The translations under genes and the position numbers were made by a program. A DNA stretch of 64,000 nt from positions 1-64,000 of the forward strand of contig NZ_JAMZNK010000020.1 in NCBI RefSeq assembly GCF_027980145.1, given 5' to 3'. The DNA is from Flavobacterium azizsancarii. GTDB taxonomy: Bacteria > Bacteroidota > Bacteroidia > Flavobacteriales > Flavobacteriaceae. Below, piece by piece: positions 28,705 through 38,700 of the stretch; position 1 is the first letter of the stretch, and the number at the start of each line of letters is the position of its first letter. The notes under the pieces are model-generated. The model did not search any database and was not told the origin of the DNA. It saw nothing but the letters and a program-made list of their open reading frames with translations.

Positions 28705-29287
28705 ATGAAAAAAACACTTTGTCTGTTAACTGTTTTATTAATGTCATTTTCAACTATAAATGAAGAACCTGTTGAAAGAATAGGAGTGAAAGGACCAATT
28801 AATTCAATAAAACAAAATTTTCGTTAGCATGGACTGCGCATCCAAAGGATAATTATTATGCTCAGGAATATCTTCCGAAAAATGAAACTATAGAGCATTT
28901 TAATCAATTGCTTACCATTCACGTTTTTGTCACGGATCTTTCTGTTGATGATGCCATAAATCAAAAAGCGAGTTGACTAAGAGAAAAGAAACAGATAAAG
29001 TTTCTAATTTTAGTGTTATGAAAAGTCCTGACGGAAAAGAAAGTATTTTAGATTGCTTATTAAGTTCGGGAAATAACGATAAAATTGATATTGTCGAATT
29101 TATAATTTATCGCTACAAACAAATAGATTTAAAAAATAATAAAAAAGCATTGCTCATTTATGCTTATTCAAAAAGAAGTTATGACGATAAAATAACATCA
29201 TTTCTTGAGAACTTGAAAAACGAAAGAACAGATTTATTAAATGTTATGACGTCAAAAGAATTACCTAAAATAGCGATTAAGGAATAA
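28705..29287 (+). pseudogene. Exported protein gene broken by two frameshifts
   Basis: Reading begins at the ATG at 28705 with a signal-like MKKTLCLLTVLLMSFS and stops at 28825. The sense then continues in a second frame (FSLAWTAHPKDNYYAQEYLP, from 28818) to a stop at 28974, and in a third frame (ELTKRKETDKVSNFSVMKSP) to 29287. Joined, the three parts give about 193 residues. The shifts fall at or near short A/T runs (AAAATTTT near 28814-28821 and AAAAA at 28963-28967), so slippage or sequencing error is possible. I do not recognise the family. Confidence 0.65.
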
Positions 29288-29325
29288 TAACTAACCCGAG
29301 AGATTGGAAATTGTCGGGTTAGTTA
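29288..29325. terminator. Hairpin terminator after the broken gene
   Basis: Perfect 12-base arms TAACTAACCCGA (29288-29299) and TCGGGTTAGTTA (29314-29325). It overlaps the stop codon region of the broken gene. No long T run follows, so it may simply be a stem-loop. A dispersed repeat with CTCAGAATCTCAGAAAC follows at 29331-29366. Confidence 0.6.
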
Positions 29326-29368
29326 TATAAAAACTTAGCGGCTTAGTAACTCAGAATCTCAGAAACTT

Positions 29369-29806
29369 TTAAGAATCAATATCCTTAATAAAATCATCAT
29401 ACTCCAGGTAAAACATTTCCAGCGCATTCATTTTTTCGAAAAAGAAATCAAAAATAGTATCCCAGTTATTGCGGTTGCTAAAACCTACACCTTGTATTTC
29501 TGTCCAGATGCGGCTAATGGTTTTACCACTTTCGAGCGTATAGTTTTTTTCGAAAACCAAATCTTTAATAAACTCCTCTTCCAGAATATTTTTTAAAGCT
29601 TCTAATTTTTCAAAATAAGCATTTCGTTTTTCATCGCTTCGTTGTTCGATATCAATTAAAACCTGTGCTTTTTTATTGTCTACGTAGAATTTAAAAGAGA
29701 AGTCCTTGATCTTCGTGTCATAAAGAACCCATTTGCGTGGATATTTTTCGGCGAAAGCCACCCAAAATTCTCTTTTTATTTTTTGTGATTCTTCTTTACT
29801 GTACAT
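29369..29806 (-). CDS. DUF4268 domain protein
   Basis: 145 residues, all soluble, matching the stand-alone DUF4268 form: YSKEESQKIKREFWVAFAEKYPR, then FKFYVDNKKAQVLIDIEQRS and a C-terminal helix pair. The domain is found alone and attached to restriction-like nucleases, but no nuclease motif is visible here. The role is unknown. Confidence 0.75.
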   Translation of the reverse strand: MYSKEESQKIKREFWVAFAEKYPRKWVLYDTKIKDFSFKFYVDNKKAQVLIDIEQRSDEKRNAYFEKLEALKNILEEEFIKDLVFEKNYTLESGKTISRIWTEIQGVGFSNRNNWDTIFDFFFEKMNALEMFYLEYDDFIKDIDS

Positions 29807-29901
29807 TTTTATGGCTTTGGCTTTAGAAAGCTTGTAGATACGCGTTTTCTAAACTATATTTATATTGTATTTATTTGAAAGTACAAAAATAAACTTTGAT
29901 T

Positions 29902-30552
29902 ATGGATTTTCAAGATTTTTTGCAATATGTTCCTAATTTAATTCCGGTTGAACTCCCGGCAGTTGCGGCACATATAAAAATGGCTCCAAAAGAACGCATT
30001 GAAGCTTTGAAAAATCTGGATTTAAAAATAGAAAATCCCAGAATTGCTGCTGTCATGATGTTGTTTTATCCAAAAGACGGGAAAGCCCATTTGGTTTTAA
30101 TAGTCCGTAATGCTTACAACGGTGTCCATTCGTCGCAAATTGCTTTCCCGGGAGGAAAGTATGAAACTACAGATGCTGATTATGAAGAAACAGCTCTTAG
30201 AGAAACACATGAAGAAGTTGGAGTTCCTCCTGAAAAAATAAAAGTCATCAAACATTTTACTCCAATGTATATTCCGCCGAGTAATTTTTTGGTACATCCG
30301 TATTTAGGAATTTCAAAAGAAGAACTTTCATTTTATCCTGATATTAGAGAGGTGGCTGATATTATAGAGCTGCCGCTTTCTGTTTTTTTAGATGATGAAA
30401 TTATTGTCGAAGCCACATTATCAACTTCTTACGCTAATAATATTCTGGTTCCGGCATTTAATATTCAAAATCACATTGTTTGGGGCGCGACTGCCATGAT
30501 TTTAAGCGAATTGAGAGATGTTTTGAAAACAACTTTTGAAGGAAAATCATAA
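29902..30552 (+). CDS. Nudix hydrolase (CoA pyrophosphatase-like)
   Basis: 216 residues from the ATG at 29902. The Nudix box is complete: GGKYETTDADYEETALRETHEEVG, reading G-x5-E-x7-REx2EEVG. The preceding SSQIAFPGGK and the length match the NudL/CoAse branch, which splits CoA and related diphosphates. It overlaps no neighbour; an acyltransferase gene follows 124 bases on. Confidence 0.87.
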   Translation: MDFQDFLQYVPNLIPVELPAVAAHIKMAPKERIEALKNLDLKIENPRIAAVMMLFYPKDGKAHLVLIVRNAYNGVHSSQIAFPGGKYETTDADYEETALRETHEEVGVPPEKIKVIKHFTPMYIPPSNFLVHPYLGISKEELSFYPDIREVADIIELPLSVFLDDEIIVEATLSTSYANNILVPAFNIQNHIVWGATAMILSELRDVLKTTFEGKS

Positions 30553-30676
30553 AAGCAAAAAAATAACAATTTGATATTCATTATAATAACAATTTCTTTC
30601 CCAAATTGCTTTATAGTACGGCTAAAAGAATAATTTTTGTATGTTTGCGTCATAACAAAAAATACAATACACAGCT

Positions 30677-31486
30677 ATGGGATTGTTTAAACGAAATCCT
30701 TTTGGACATATATTATTCATTAAGAAATGGTTAATCCGTATTTTAGGCGCCATGACTCATAGAAGATACAGAGGTTTTAATGAATTACAGATTGAAGGAT
30801 CTGAAATTATTAAAACACTTCCGGATACTAATGTTTTGTTTATATCAAATCATCAGACTTATTTTGCTGATGTTGTTGCTATGTTTCATGTGTTTAACGC
30901 AAGTTTAAGCGGACGTCAGGATACTATTAAGAATATTGGATACTTGTGGCAGCCAAAAATGAATATTTATTATGTAGCGGCAAAAGAAACCATGCAGGCA
31001 GGTTTGTTGCCAAGAATTTTAGCTTATGTTGGTGCCATTACCGTTGAAAGAACATGGCGTGCAAAAGGTGTTGATGTTACAGAAAAAAGGGACGTGAACC
31101 CAAATGATACAGAAAATATTAGAATTGCGCTTGAAGACGGTTGGGTAATTACGTTTCCGCAGGGAACTACAAAGTCTTTCAAACCAGTTCGTAAGGGGAC
31201 AGCACATATTATTAAACAACATAAACCAATTGTAATTCCTATTGTTATTGACGGTTTCCGCCGTTCATTTGATAAAAAAGGATTACGAATGAAGAAAAAA
31301 GGAATTCTGCAATCTTTTATTATCAAAGAACCTCTTGATATTGATTATGAAAACGATACCATCGAAGAAATCGTCGAAAAAGTAGAATATGCTATAGAAC
31401 AGCATCCATCATTCCTGAAAGTTATTCCAGCCGAAGAAATCAAAGTAGAGGAAGAACTTAATAAATTAAGAAGATGGGAGTATTAG
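30677..31486 (+). CDS. 1-acyl-sn-glycerol-3-phosphate acyltransferase family protein
   Basis: 269 residues, PlsC-like, expected to move acyl chains to lysophospholipid at the inner membrane. The catalytic His region reads SNHQTYFADV, where Asp follows His after five residues rather than the usual four. The third block is FPQGTTKSFKPVRKGTAHI where FPEGTRS is usual. The block VERTWR is present. A -7 element TATGTTTG is at 30640-30647. The motif variants suggest a distinct subgroup; activity is likely but the substrate is open. Confidence 0.75.
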   Translation: MGLFKRNPFGHILFIKKWLIRILGAMTHRRYRGFNELQIEGSEIIKTLPDTNVLFISNHQTYFADVVAMFHVFNASLSGRQDTIKNIGYLWQPKMNIYYVAAKETMQAGLLPRILAYVGAITVERTWRAKGVDVTEKRDVNPNDTENIRIALEDGWVITFPQGTTKSFKPVRKGTAHIIKQHKPIVIPIVIDGFRRSFDKKGLRMKKKGILQSFIIKEPLDIDYENDTIEEIVEKVEYAIEQHPSFLKVIPAEEIKVEEELNKLRRWEY

Positions 31487-31639
31487 ATTTAAAAATTAAA
31501 AAAGCTTAAGTTTTAAGTTTTATGTTTCAGGTTTTTCTAATTCGTATTTGAAAAAACAAATGCATTCCCAATATTCTCATGGTTTTATGACTTGATAAGA
31601 AAATCTCTGAACCTTCGCTACTTGAGCCTTGCCTTCTTT

Positions 31640-32272
31640 TTAAAAATCAATTTTCTTTAATTCTTTATAATTAGCATACAATCTGCGTAATAAAGTTCCG
31701 TACAGTAATCTGTAAAAGCACCAGAAGATCCCAAAGAAACCTAGTATTATCAGAATTAAAATTCCCGCTGATACCAGCATTGTTTTTCCGTTGGCAGCTA
31801 ATTTTTCTCTTAAAAATGCCATATCAGGATTGTAGACAAAACCAACAAAGAAACTTAAGATGGTAGATACTATAATCATTCCTAAATTGTACCATACATA
31901 ATATTGTACCGTTTTTCGGGTTTTTAAAATAGCGCCCATCAACGATTTTGTAGCTACAGTAGTCGAAATAGTTCTGTAATTTTTATAAAAAACAAAAATA
32001 AAAATCAGTACAACGATATAATTGATATAGGTTAAATACTCCAGGATTAATACAATTTCAGGATGATTCATTTTTTTCAAAACATCATCCGTATTAATGA
32101 ATAAATTTGAAAATGTCCAAAGTAAAACCTCTAAAATGCTAATAATCAAAATCCATCTTACAATAGAAGATGATTTTTTATGTATCATTTTATAGATGTC
32201 CTTTTCAGAAATTTGTTCGAAAGAATTTTCATTCTTTTTCCAGTCTTTTTTTAGTAAATCCAGTTCTTTCAT
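31640..32272 (-). CDS. Membrane protein paired with an ECF sigma factor
   Basis: 210 residues: a charged N-terminal cytoplasmic segment (MKELDLLKKDWKKNENSFEQ), then four membrane segments. It starts eight bases after the sigma factor gene on the same strand. The position and the soluble N-terminal segment fit an anti-sigma factor, but no known anti-sigma motif is visible. Other flavobacterial relatives are, from memory, labelled only as hypothetical membrane proteins. Confidence 0.6.
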   Translation of the reverse strand: MKELDLLKKDWKKNENSFEQISEKDIYKMIHKKSSSIVRWILIISILEVLLWTFSNLFINTDDVLKKMNHPEIVLILEYLTYINYIVVLIFIFVFYKNYRTISTTVATKSLMGAILKTRKTVQYYVWYNLGMIIVSTILSFFVGFVYNPDMAFLREKLAANGKTMLVSAGILILIILGFFGIFWCFYRLLYGTLLRRLYANYKELKKIDF

Positions 32273-32280
32273 AATAATTT

Positions 32281-32775
32281 TTAAGGATTTAGTATTTTTT
32301 TAAGTTTCCCTTTAATTCTGTTCATTTTCACACGTGCATTCACTTCGCTGATCCCTAAGGTTTCAGCTATTTCCTGATAATCTTTGTCTTCTAAATACAT
32401 AAAAACTAATGCTTTTTCGATGTCATTAAGCTGATAAACGGCTTTGTACATCAATTTTATCTGTTCTTCTTCTTCATAATTGTAATCAACATCTTTTACA
32501 AAATGCTGATGACTTTCATACTCAACGGTTGATATGGTTCGTTTGGTTTTTCGATATAAGGTAATCGCAGTATTTAATGCGACACGATACGTCCAGGTCG
32601 AAAATTTACTATCGCCCCTAAATTTAGGATAAGCTTTCCATAACTGAATGGTGATTTCCTGAAACAAGTCTTTGTGAGCATCTTCGCCAGCAGTATATAA
32701 TCTACAAATCTTGTGGATTATATTCTGATTTGCCTGCAATTGCACAACAAATGACTGTTCTAGATTTTCGCTCAT
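32281..32775 (-). CDS. ECF-type RNA polymerase sigma factor
   Basis: 164 residues. Sigma region 2 includes DLFQEITIQLWKAYPKF and FSTWTYRVALNTAITLYRK. Region 4 is a helix-turn-helix, MYLEDKDYQEIAETLGISEVNARVKMNR. It directs transcription of a small regulon. The likely partner is the membrane protein eight bases downstream. It stands divergent from the plug-less barrel/macroglobulin unit, which is therefore a candidate target. Confidence 0.9.
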   Translation of the reverse strand: MSENLEQSFVVQLQANQNIIHKICRLYTAGEDAHKDLFQEITIQLWKAYPKFRGDSKFSTWTYRVALNTAITLYRKTKRTISTVEYESHQHFVKDVDYNYEEEEQIKLMYKAVYQLNDIEKALVFMYLEDKDYQEIAETLGISEVNARVKMNRIKGKLKKILNP

Positions 32776-32927
32776 AATGTATTAGTAGTAATCAAAGCTA
32801 TTTTGTTACACGGTGAAATTAAAAAAAAATAGTATTAAAATAAATTTTTAGGTAAAATCTTAAAAAAGTTTCATTTCTTTCCAACCTTTTATAATAGATA
32901 ACACTCTATATATAAAACGGCCTATAT

Positions 32928-35696
32928 ATGAAAAAACTATTACTCTTTCTTTTTGTATCTGCAATTGGTTACTCACAATCTATTTACAGAGGAAATGTGA
33001 GCGAAAAAGGAATGCCAATTCCCGGTGTTACTATTTGTGTATTTAACAGTAAGAGATGCACAACATCTGATTTTGATGGAAATTATGCTATTGAAGCAAA
33101 AGTTGGCGATCAGCTGCAGCTTTCATTTATAGGTATGAAAACAAAAGTGATTAGGATAAACAATACCAACTTGTTAGAAAATGATGAGTATGTAAATCAG
33201 ATTGTAAGCGGAGATTATATTGAAAAATTGAAGAAAGGGAATGATTCTTTAAAAATATCAAAATCCTCAGGAAATTTTGAATTCAATCTTGCCAGTGGGA
33301 TCGAACATTATGATATAATGAAGATTAGCAGAAATAATGATGGTTTCTACGAACTAAAAAATAGGGATCAATATCATAAATTAGCTTTTGAAGTAAGTAA
33401 TGAATTTATTTTGTCAACACCAATCCGTCTGCCTAAATATCAGAAAACTTATGCGCAGGGAAGAAGTTTAAATGGAGAATTAGCCTATCAGTCACCACTA
33501 ACAAATGAAATTTTCAGTTGGGGACCCAATGTCAATTCGTTGCAATACTCACAAAATAGTTCTCAATGCTACCCTCAGGGAGATATTGTAAACAGAACTT
33601 CTGCGGGAGCAAATCAATTACAGCTTTTTGATCCCAATAATTTTTACCAAAATACAGAGGATAATAAATTTTCATTTCTTGCTCAGATTGAAAGTCCAAA
33701 GGGTAATTTCTTAAAAATAAATTTTGGTTATAAAACAGGCAACATCATAATTCCAGCAACGCGGAATAATGAAATTACGACATCTTTAAAATATTTCAGA
33801 AATATTACTAAGTACAGTAAAATCGAAGCGCTTTTGTCGTACAATGATTTCGAAAATAATTTCTCTAATGCAAATTTTGGAATAAATAAAGTTGTTTTTG
33901 CAAATGCTGTTACCCCAATTCATTTCGATAATAAATGGGGCTCAACGTTAGAAAGTGGTTTACAGCGCAGTTATACGGCGCTTGAAAACAATCCATATTA
34001 TGTGATAGCTAATAATTTAGATACAAATAAAAGCAAAGTACTTTCGTTCAATTTTAATCAGGTTTATTCTAAAGACAGAAATCAGAATGCAGTAAATGCA
34101 AGTTTTCAGTCTTCGGAAATTAAAAACACAAACGGACAGAATTTTTATTTTGCAGAAATAACAGCTCCAAACTTCGATAAAAGAATTGAAAAATTTAAGA
34201 ACGCTTCAGTTTCAGATGCATTCAAACGTATTTTTAATAATTGGGCATTTATAGAATCAAAAATCGATTTTAGGTTTCAGGATAGAAAATTAGAAAGAAA
34301 TTATTTTAGCGGATTTGCATCGCAGGAAGATTTTCCTGACCATGCAGCAAATCAAATTAAACTGAATGTACCTCAGGAAAGATTTGAAGTTTTATCGAAT
34401 GTAAATGGTTCTTATACTTTTACTAATGTATTTTCTACTTATAGCCAGCTTGTGGTAAAAGGCAGTTCGGGTCTAAATTATTCATCAACAGTAAAAAGCC
34501 GTTTCATGTCAAATTATTTGGCTACAGTTGAGTTGAGAAGATTTTTTAATGAAGAACTTTGGCTTACAATCAGTCACGGTTATAATGAGACAGAACCTTC
34601 ATTACAAAATAATAATTTGAATTTTAATTCTTTGCAATACCACGTGAATCAATTCAAACAACTTCAGAATAATTTAGAATTAATTACCCGAAAAGATGGG
34701 ATTGCTACAAATGAAAATATGACCAGTCTGGATTTAAACTACAGACTAAGTTATTTTTGGAATCTTACTATGAATTATTACCATAAAAAAGTGAATAATT
34801 TATATACACCTGTTTTTAATCAGAACTCAATAAGCTGGTCTCCGGATGTTAATTACAAACAGAACGGAATTGAATTTGCAATCGAGAGAATGAGCTATTT
34901 GGGAAGGGATTTTAAATATGGTTTCAATCTGAATTTTACTTATTACAAAAATGAAGTAACAGTTTTAAATAACAGTCAAGCCAGAATTCCTTTTGCGGGT
35001 TTTGCAGACGTCAATAAAAATTATATCGTGGGACAGTCTCTGGGAGTTATTGTTGGGAGTAGTTATTTAAGAGACAATAATCAGAATATAATTATTGACG
35101 AATTAGGTTTTCCGGTTAAGGATTCGAATTCAAAGATTTTAGGAGATCCGAATCCTGATTTTGTCGTAGGTTTTTTTAATTCTTTCCAATATAAAAATTT
35201 TTTATTGCAGGTTTCTTTTGACTGGAGTCAGGGCGGCCAACTCTGGAACGGAACTCAGCAAACTTTAAACTATTACGGAAAATCTGAATTGACAGAAAGT
35301 CAGCGCAATGTTACTAATTACGTTTTTAACGGAGTTACAGAATCAGGCGCTGCAAATACAAAAGCAGTTTCTTTTTATGATACCAATCTTCCGGTCGAAC
35401 AAAATCGCTGGACAAGGTATGGCGTCGATGGCGTGGCCGAAGATGCAATTGAAGACGCAACGTATTTTAGGCTGAGCAATATTAATTTGTCGTATTCAAA
35501 AGATTTCCGCGAAGACAATGTGAATAAATTCAGTTTCAAGATTTCAGTTTTTGTGAATAATGCTTTTATAATGGCAAAAAGTAAGTCGGCTTTCAGTAGT
35601 AATTCGATGTTTAATTCTATCGATACAACTGGTTTCGATTATTTTAACACGCCAATGATGAGAAGTTTTGGTTCCTCTTTAACAATTAAATTTTAA
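32928..35696 (+). CDS. SusC-like outer-membrane beta-barrel lacking a plug domain
   Basis: 922 residues. A signal peptide ends YSQ at residue 17. A carboxypeptidase-like regulatory domain follows (YRGNVSEKGMPIPGVTICV, residues 20-80). Then come only about 60 residues of linker before SusC-type barrel sequence: YAQGRSLNGELAYQSP, SWGPNVNSLQYS (the first extracellular loop motif of SusC proteins), and typical strand pairs to the terminal SLTIKF. The TonB box and the plug of about 125 residues that should follow the regulatory domain are absent, although both are intact in the SusC at 4724. The next gene, four bases on, carries exactly such a plug. It is probably the pore half of a split receptor. 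Confidence 0.85.
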   Translation: MKKLLLFLFVSAIGYSQSIYRGNVSEKGMPIPGVTICVFNSKRCTTSDFDGNYAIEAKVGDQLQLSFIGMKTKVIRINNTNLLENDEYVNQIVSGDYIEKLKKGNDSLKISKSSGNFEFNLASGIEHYDIMKISRNNDGFYELKNRDQYHKLAFEVSNEFILSTPIRLPKYQKTYAQGRSLNGELAYQSPLTNEIFSWGPNVNSLQYSQNSSQCYPQGDIVNRTSAGANQLQLFDPNNFYQNTEDNKFSFLAQIESPKGNFLKINFGYKTGNIIIPATRNNEITTSLKYFRNITKYSKIEALLSYNDFENNFSNANFGINKVVFANAVTPIHFDNKWGSTLESGLQRSYTALENNPYYVIANNLDTNKSKVLSFNFNQVYSKDRNQNAVNASFQSSEIKNTNGQNFYFAEITAPNFDKRIEKFKNASVSDAFKRIFNNWAFIESKIDFRFQDRKLERNYFSGFASQEDFPDHAANQIKLNVPQERFEVLSNVNGSYTFTNVFSTYSQLVVKGSSGLNYSSTVKSRFMSNYLATVELRRFFNEELWLTISHGYNETEPSLQNNNLNFNSLQYHVNQFKQLQNNLELITRKDGIATNENMTSLDLNYRLSYFWNLTMNYYHKKVNNLYTPVFNQNSISWSPDVNYKQNGIEFAIERMSYLGRDFKYGFNLNFTYYKNEVTVLNNSQARIPFAGFADVNKNYIVGQSLGVIVGSSYLRDNNQNIIIDELGFPVKDSNSKILGDPNPDFVVGFFNSFQYKNFLLQVSFDWSQGGQLWNGTQQTLNYYGKSELTESQRNVTNYVFNGVTESGAANTKAVSFYDTNLPVEQNRWTRYGVDGVAEDAIEDATYFRLSNINLSYSKDFREDNVNKFSFKISVFVNNAFIMAKSKSAFSSNSMFNSIDTTGFDYFNTPMMRSFGSSLTIKF

Positions 35697-35700
35697 AACG

Positions 35701-38700
35701 ATGAAAAATATAAAATATATATTGTTTTTGCTGATATCCCAAGCTTTAGTGGCACAAAATATCGAAAGTGACTGGAATACAGTTTATAAAAAGTCAATTA
35801 CAGAAAAAGTATATCTGCAGTTAAATAATGTGCTGTATACGCCTGGAGAAATTATTTATTTTAAAGGATACATTGCAGAAAGTGATAATAAACCCACTTC
35901 TTTGAGCGATTATCTTTATGTTGATTTATTTGATAGTGCTAATAAAAAAATAGCGAGCCAAACGTACAGCGTAGAAAACGGAAGCGCTTCCGGCTCGTAT
36001 AAAATTCCTGAAAATGGAGCTTCAGGAATGTATAAAATAAAAGCGTATACCAATATTCAGAATCAGATTGGAGAGAATATTTTCGAGAAAACATTTTTCA
36101 TCCAAAAAGTAGTTTCTCCCAGAATTTTAATGACGCTGGATTTTAGAAAAAAAGCATATGGAAAAGGGGAATCTTGTAAAGCTGATTTTGTGCTGAAAAA
36201 TTTAGAAAACCTGCCAATAAGAAATTATGCTTTTAAATATGACATTTTTATCGCGGGTAAAAAAATAGATTCACTTCAGGGAAAAACAGACTCTGAAGGA
36301 AAAGCGCTTATTACTTTTAAGCTTCCGGCGGATTTAAAATTAAATGACGGAATCTTAAATGTGATGTTGGATTACGATAATTTTAAGGAATCGGTAACAA
36401 GGTCAATTCCTATCAATTTGAATTTTGTTGATTTGCGGTTTTTACCTGAAAGTGGAAATTTTATTTTGAACGAAGCATCTTCCTTGTTTTTTATTGCAAA
36501 AAATGAATTTGGACTTCCAATGGATCTCGCGGGTTTTATTGAAGATGAAAAGGGGAATAAAATTAAAGATTTTAAGAGCATTCATGACGGAATGGGAAAT
36601 GTTGTTCTGAAAACAGAAGAAAACAAAAGATATTTTGCCGTAATAACTTCGCCATTTAAGTCTGAGGAAAAAATAGCTTTGCCTGTGGCAGAAAAAAACC
36701 TCTTTGTAATAAACGCCCAAAAGAAACCGGAAAATGTTGCATTGAATATTTATGCACCCACTACAATAGATGCAAAAATTTTAGTTAGAAATACAAACAA
36801 AATTCATAAAACTATTAAGCTGAGTCTCAAACAAGGATGGAATTCAGTAGATATCAAAACAAACGATTTTCCTGTTGGGATTCAATCTTTCTCGTTATTG
36901 GTTGCCAATAAAATTGTGGCAGAAAGATTAGTTTTTTTGAATTATGATGACGGATTAAAAATCGAAATTAAAACAGATAAAGAAAGCTATTTGCCAAGAG
37001 AAAAAGTAAAAGTTTCAATTTTGACAAAAGATAAAAATAATGCTCCAATAGCTTCAAATATTTCTGTGGCGGTAGTCGATACAAAACTGCTGACTTATAT
37101 AGATGACAAACAGGATAATATCTTATCATGGCTGTATCTTGGTTTTGAGTTGAAGGGAAAAATTCATGAACCGAGGTTTTATTTTGATGATACTAAAAAA
37201 CGTGAAGAAAGAGAAGAGGCAATAGATTTGCTTTTGAATACGCACGGCTGGAGAAAATACGATCAAAGTAATCTTCAAAAAATGCTGTCAGAAACAAAAA
37301 ACATAGCACCTGAAAAAAGTGACGTAATAGAAGGATTTGTTTTAAATCAAAAAAATAAACCTGTTGCTGTAAGAGTATTGTATTTTACGGATAAAGGAAA
37401 AGTGTACGAAACAAAAAGCAATTCAAGTGGTTATTTTCAATTCAATAGAGTTCAGTTTTCTGATTTAGCGTGTTTAATCGCCGAAAGCAGAACCAAGCAC
37501 AAATACACTATAAAAAACTCATTTTCAGATCAAAAAGAGTTTGCCAGAATGAAAGATACCCTTTCAAATAGTGTAAGTTATAATGTGGATTATGACTATA
37601 AAGAAAAAAAAGAAGCAATAAAAGGAGAAGAACAAATCGCAGGAAATTCAGTTTCTTTAGATTCTGAAAGTAATTCTTTGCAGGATGTTGTGGTTATGGG
37701 ATACGGTATGTCGGCTAAAAAAATGATTACGAGTTCAGTCACTACAATTTATGCTCAGGAAATTTTGAATTCATTAAGTGGCCGCGCTTCCGGAATTCAA
37801 ATTACGTCAGCGACAGGACAGGCGGGTGCCGCAGACAAAATAGTGATCAGAGGTTTAAGCTCCATTTATGGTAGCAGAGCCGGTGGTCAGCCTTTAATTG
37901 TAATTGATGGGATTCCGTATGTAAACAATGAAAATTCTTCTATACTGGGCAGTCTTCCCGCCAGTTCGATACAATCTGTAACTATTTTAAAAGATGCATC
38001 AGCAACGGCTATATATGGTTCCAGCGGAGCTTCCGGCGTTATTCTTGTAACTACAAAAAATAAATTATTCCAAAGCAATAAGATTTTAGGAAAAAAATAC
38101 AATTATACTTTTCAGAATATTAACAGATCAGGGTCTAAAATGCTCAACGAAGCGGAGAGATTTTATTCGCCAAAATATAAAACCACAATTGTAGAAGAGA
38201 AAACAGATTTTAGAAGCTGTATTTACTGGAATTCTGTTGTGCAAACCAATAATAAGGGCGAAGCAAATTTTGAATTTCATACTTCTGATGATAATACCTC
38301 ATTCAAAGTTTTGGCAGAAGGAACTTCTTATAAAGGAGATTTGGGGAAAGCAGAAGCTGTTTTTTCTGTAAAAGAATTAATTCAGACCGATGTGAAAATT
38401 CCGGTTTATGCTTCGCAGGATGATGTAATTTCGATTCCAATTTGGTTAAAAAATAATTCGGTAAACAATTTAAAATTAGAATATAAGGTAGAGTTTAATA
38501 AGCAAAATGTTAAGTTGCAGGATGCTGTTGCTGACTTACAGCCAAATGAATCAAAAATAATTTATGTTTCATTATTGGCGAATACAGTTGGAGAAAAACT
38601 TCCGTTGGAAATCGTTTTAACAGCGGAAAATTATAAAACCAAAATCAAAAAAACGGTCGATATATACGCAAAAGGATTTCCTATGAATGTTGATATTTCA

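Noticed and set aside
32780..32807. Possible ECF-type self-promoter of the sigma factor (GTAAC and CTAATA on the minus strand)
   Set aside because: The -10-like part is only five bases before the start codon, so transcription would begin inside the gene.
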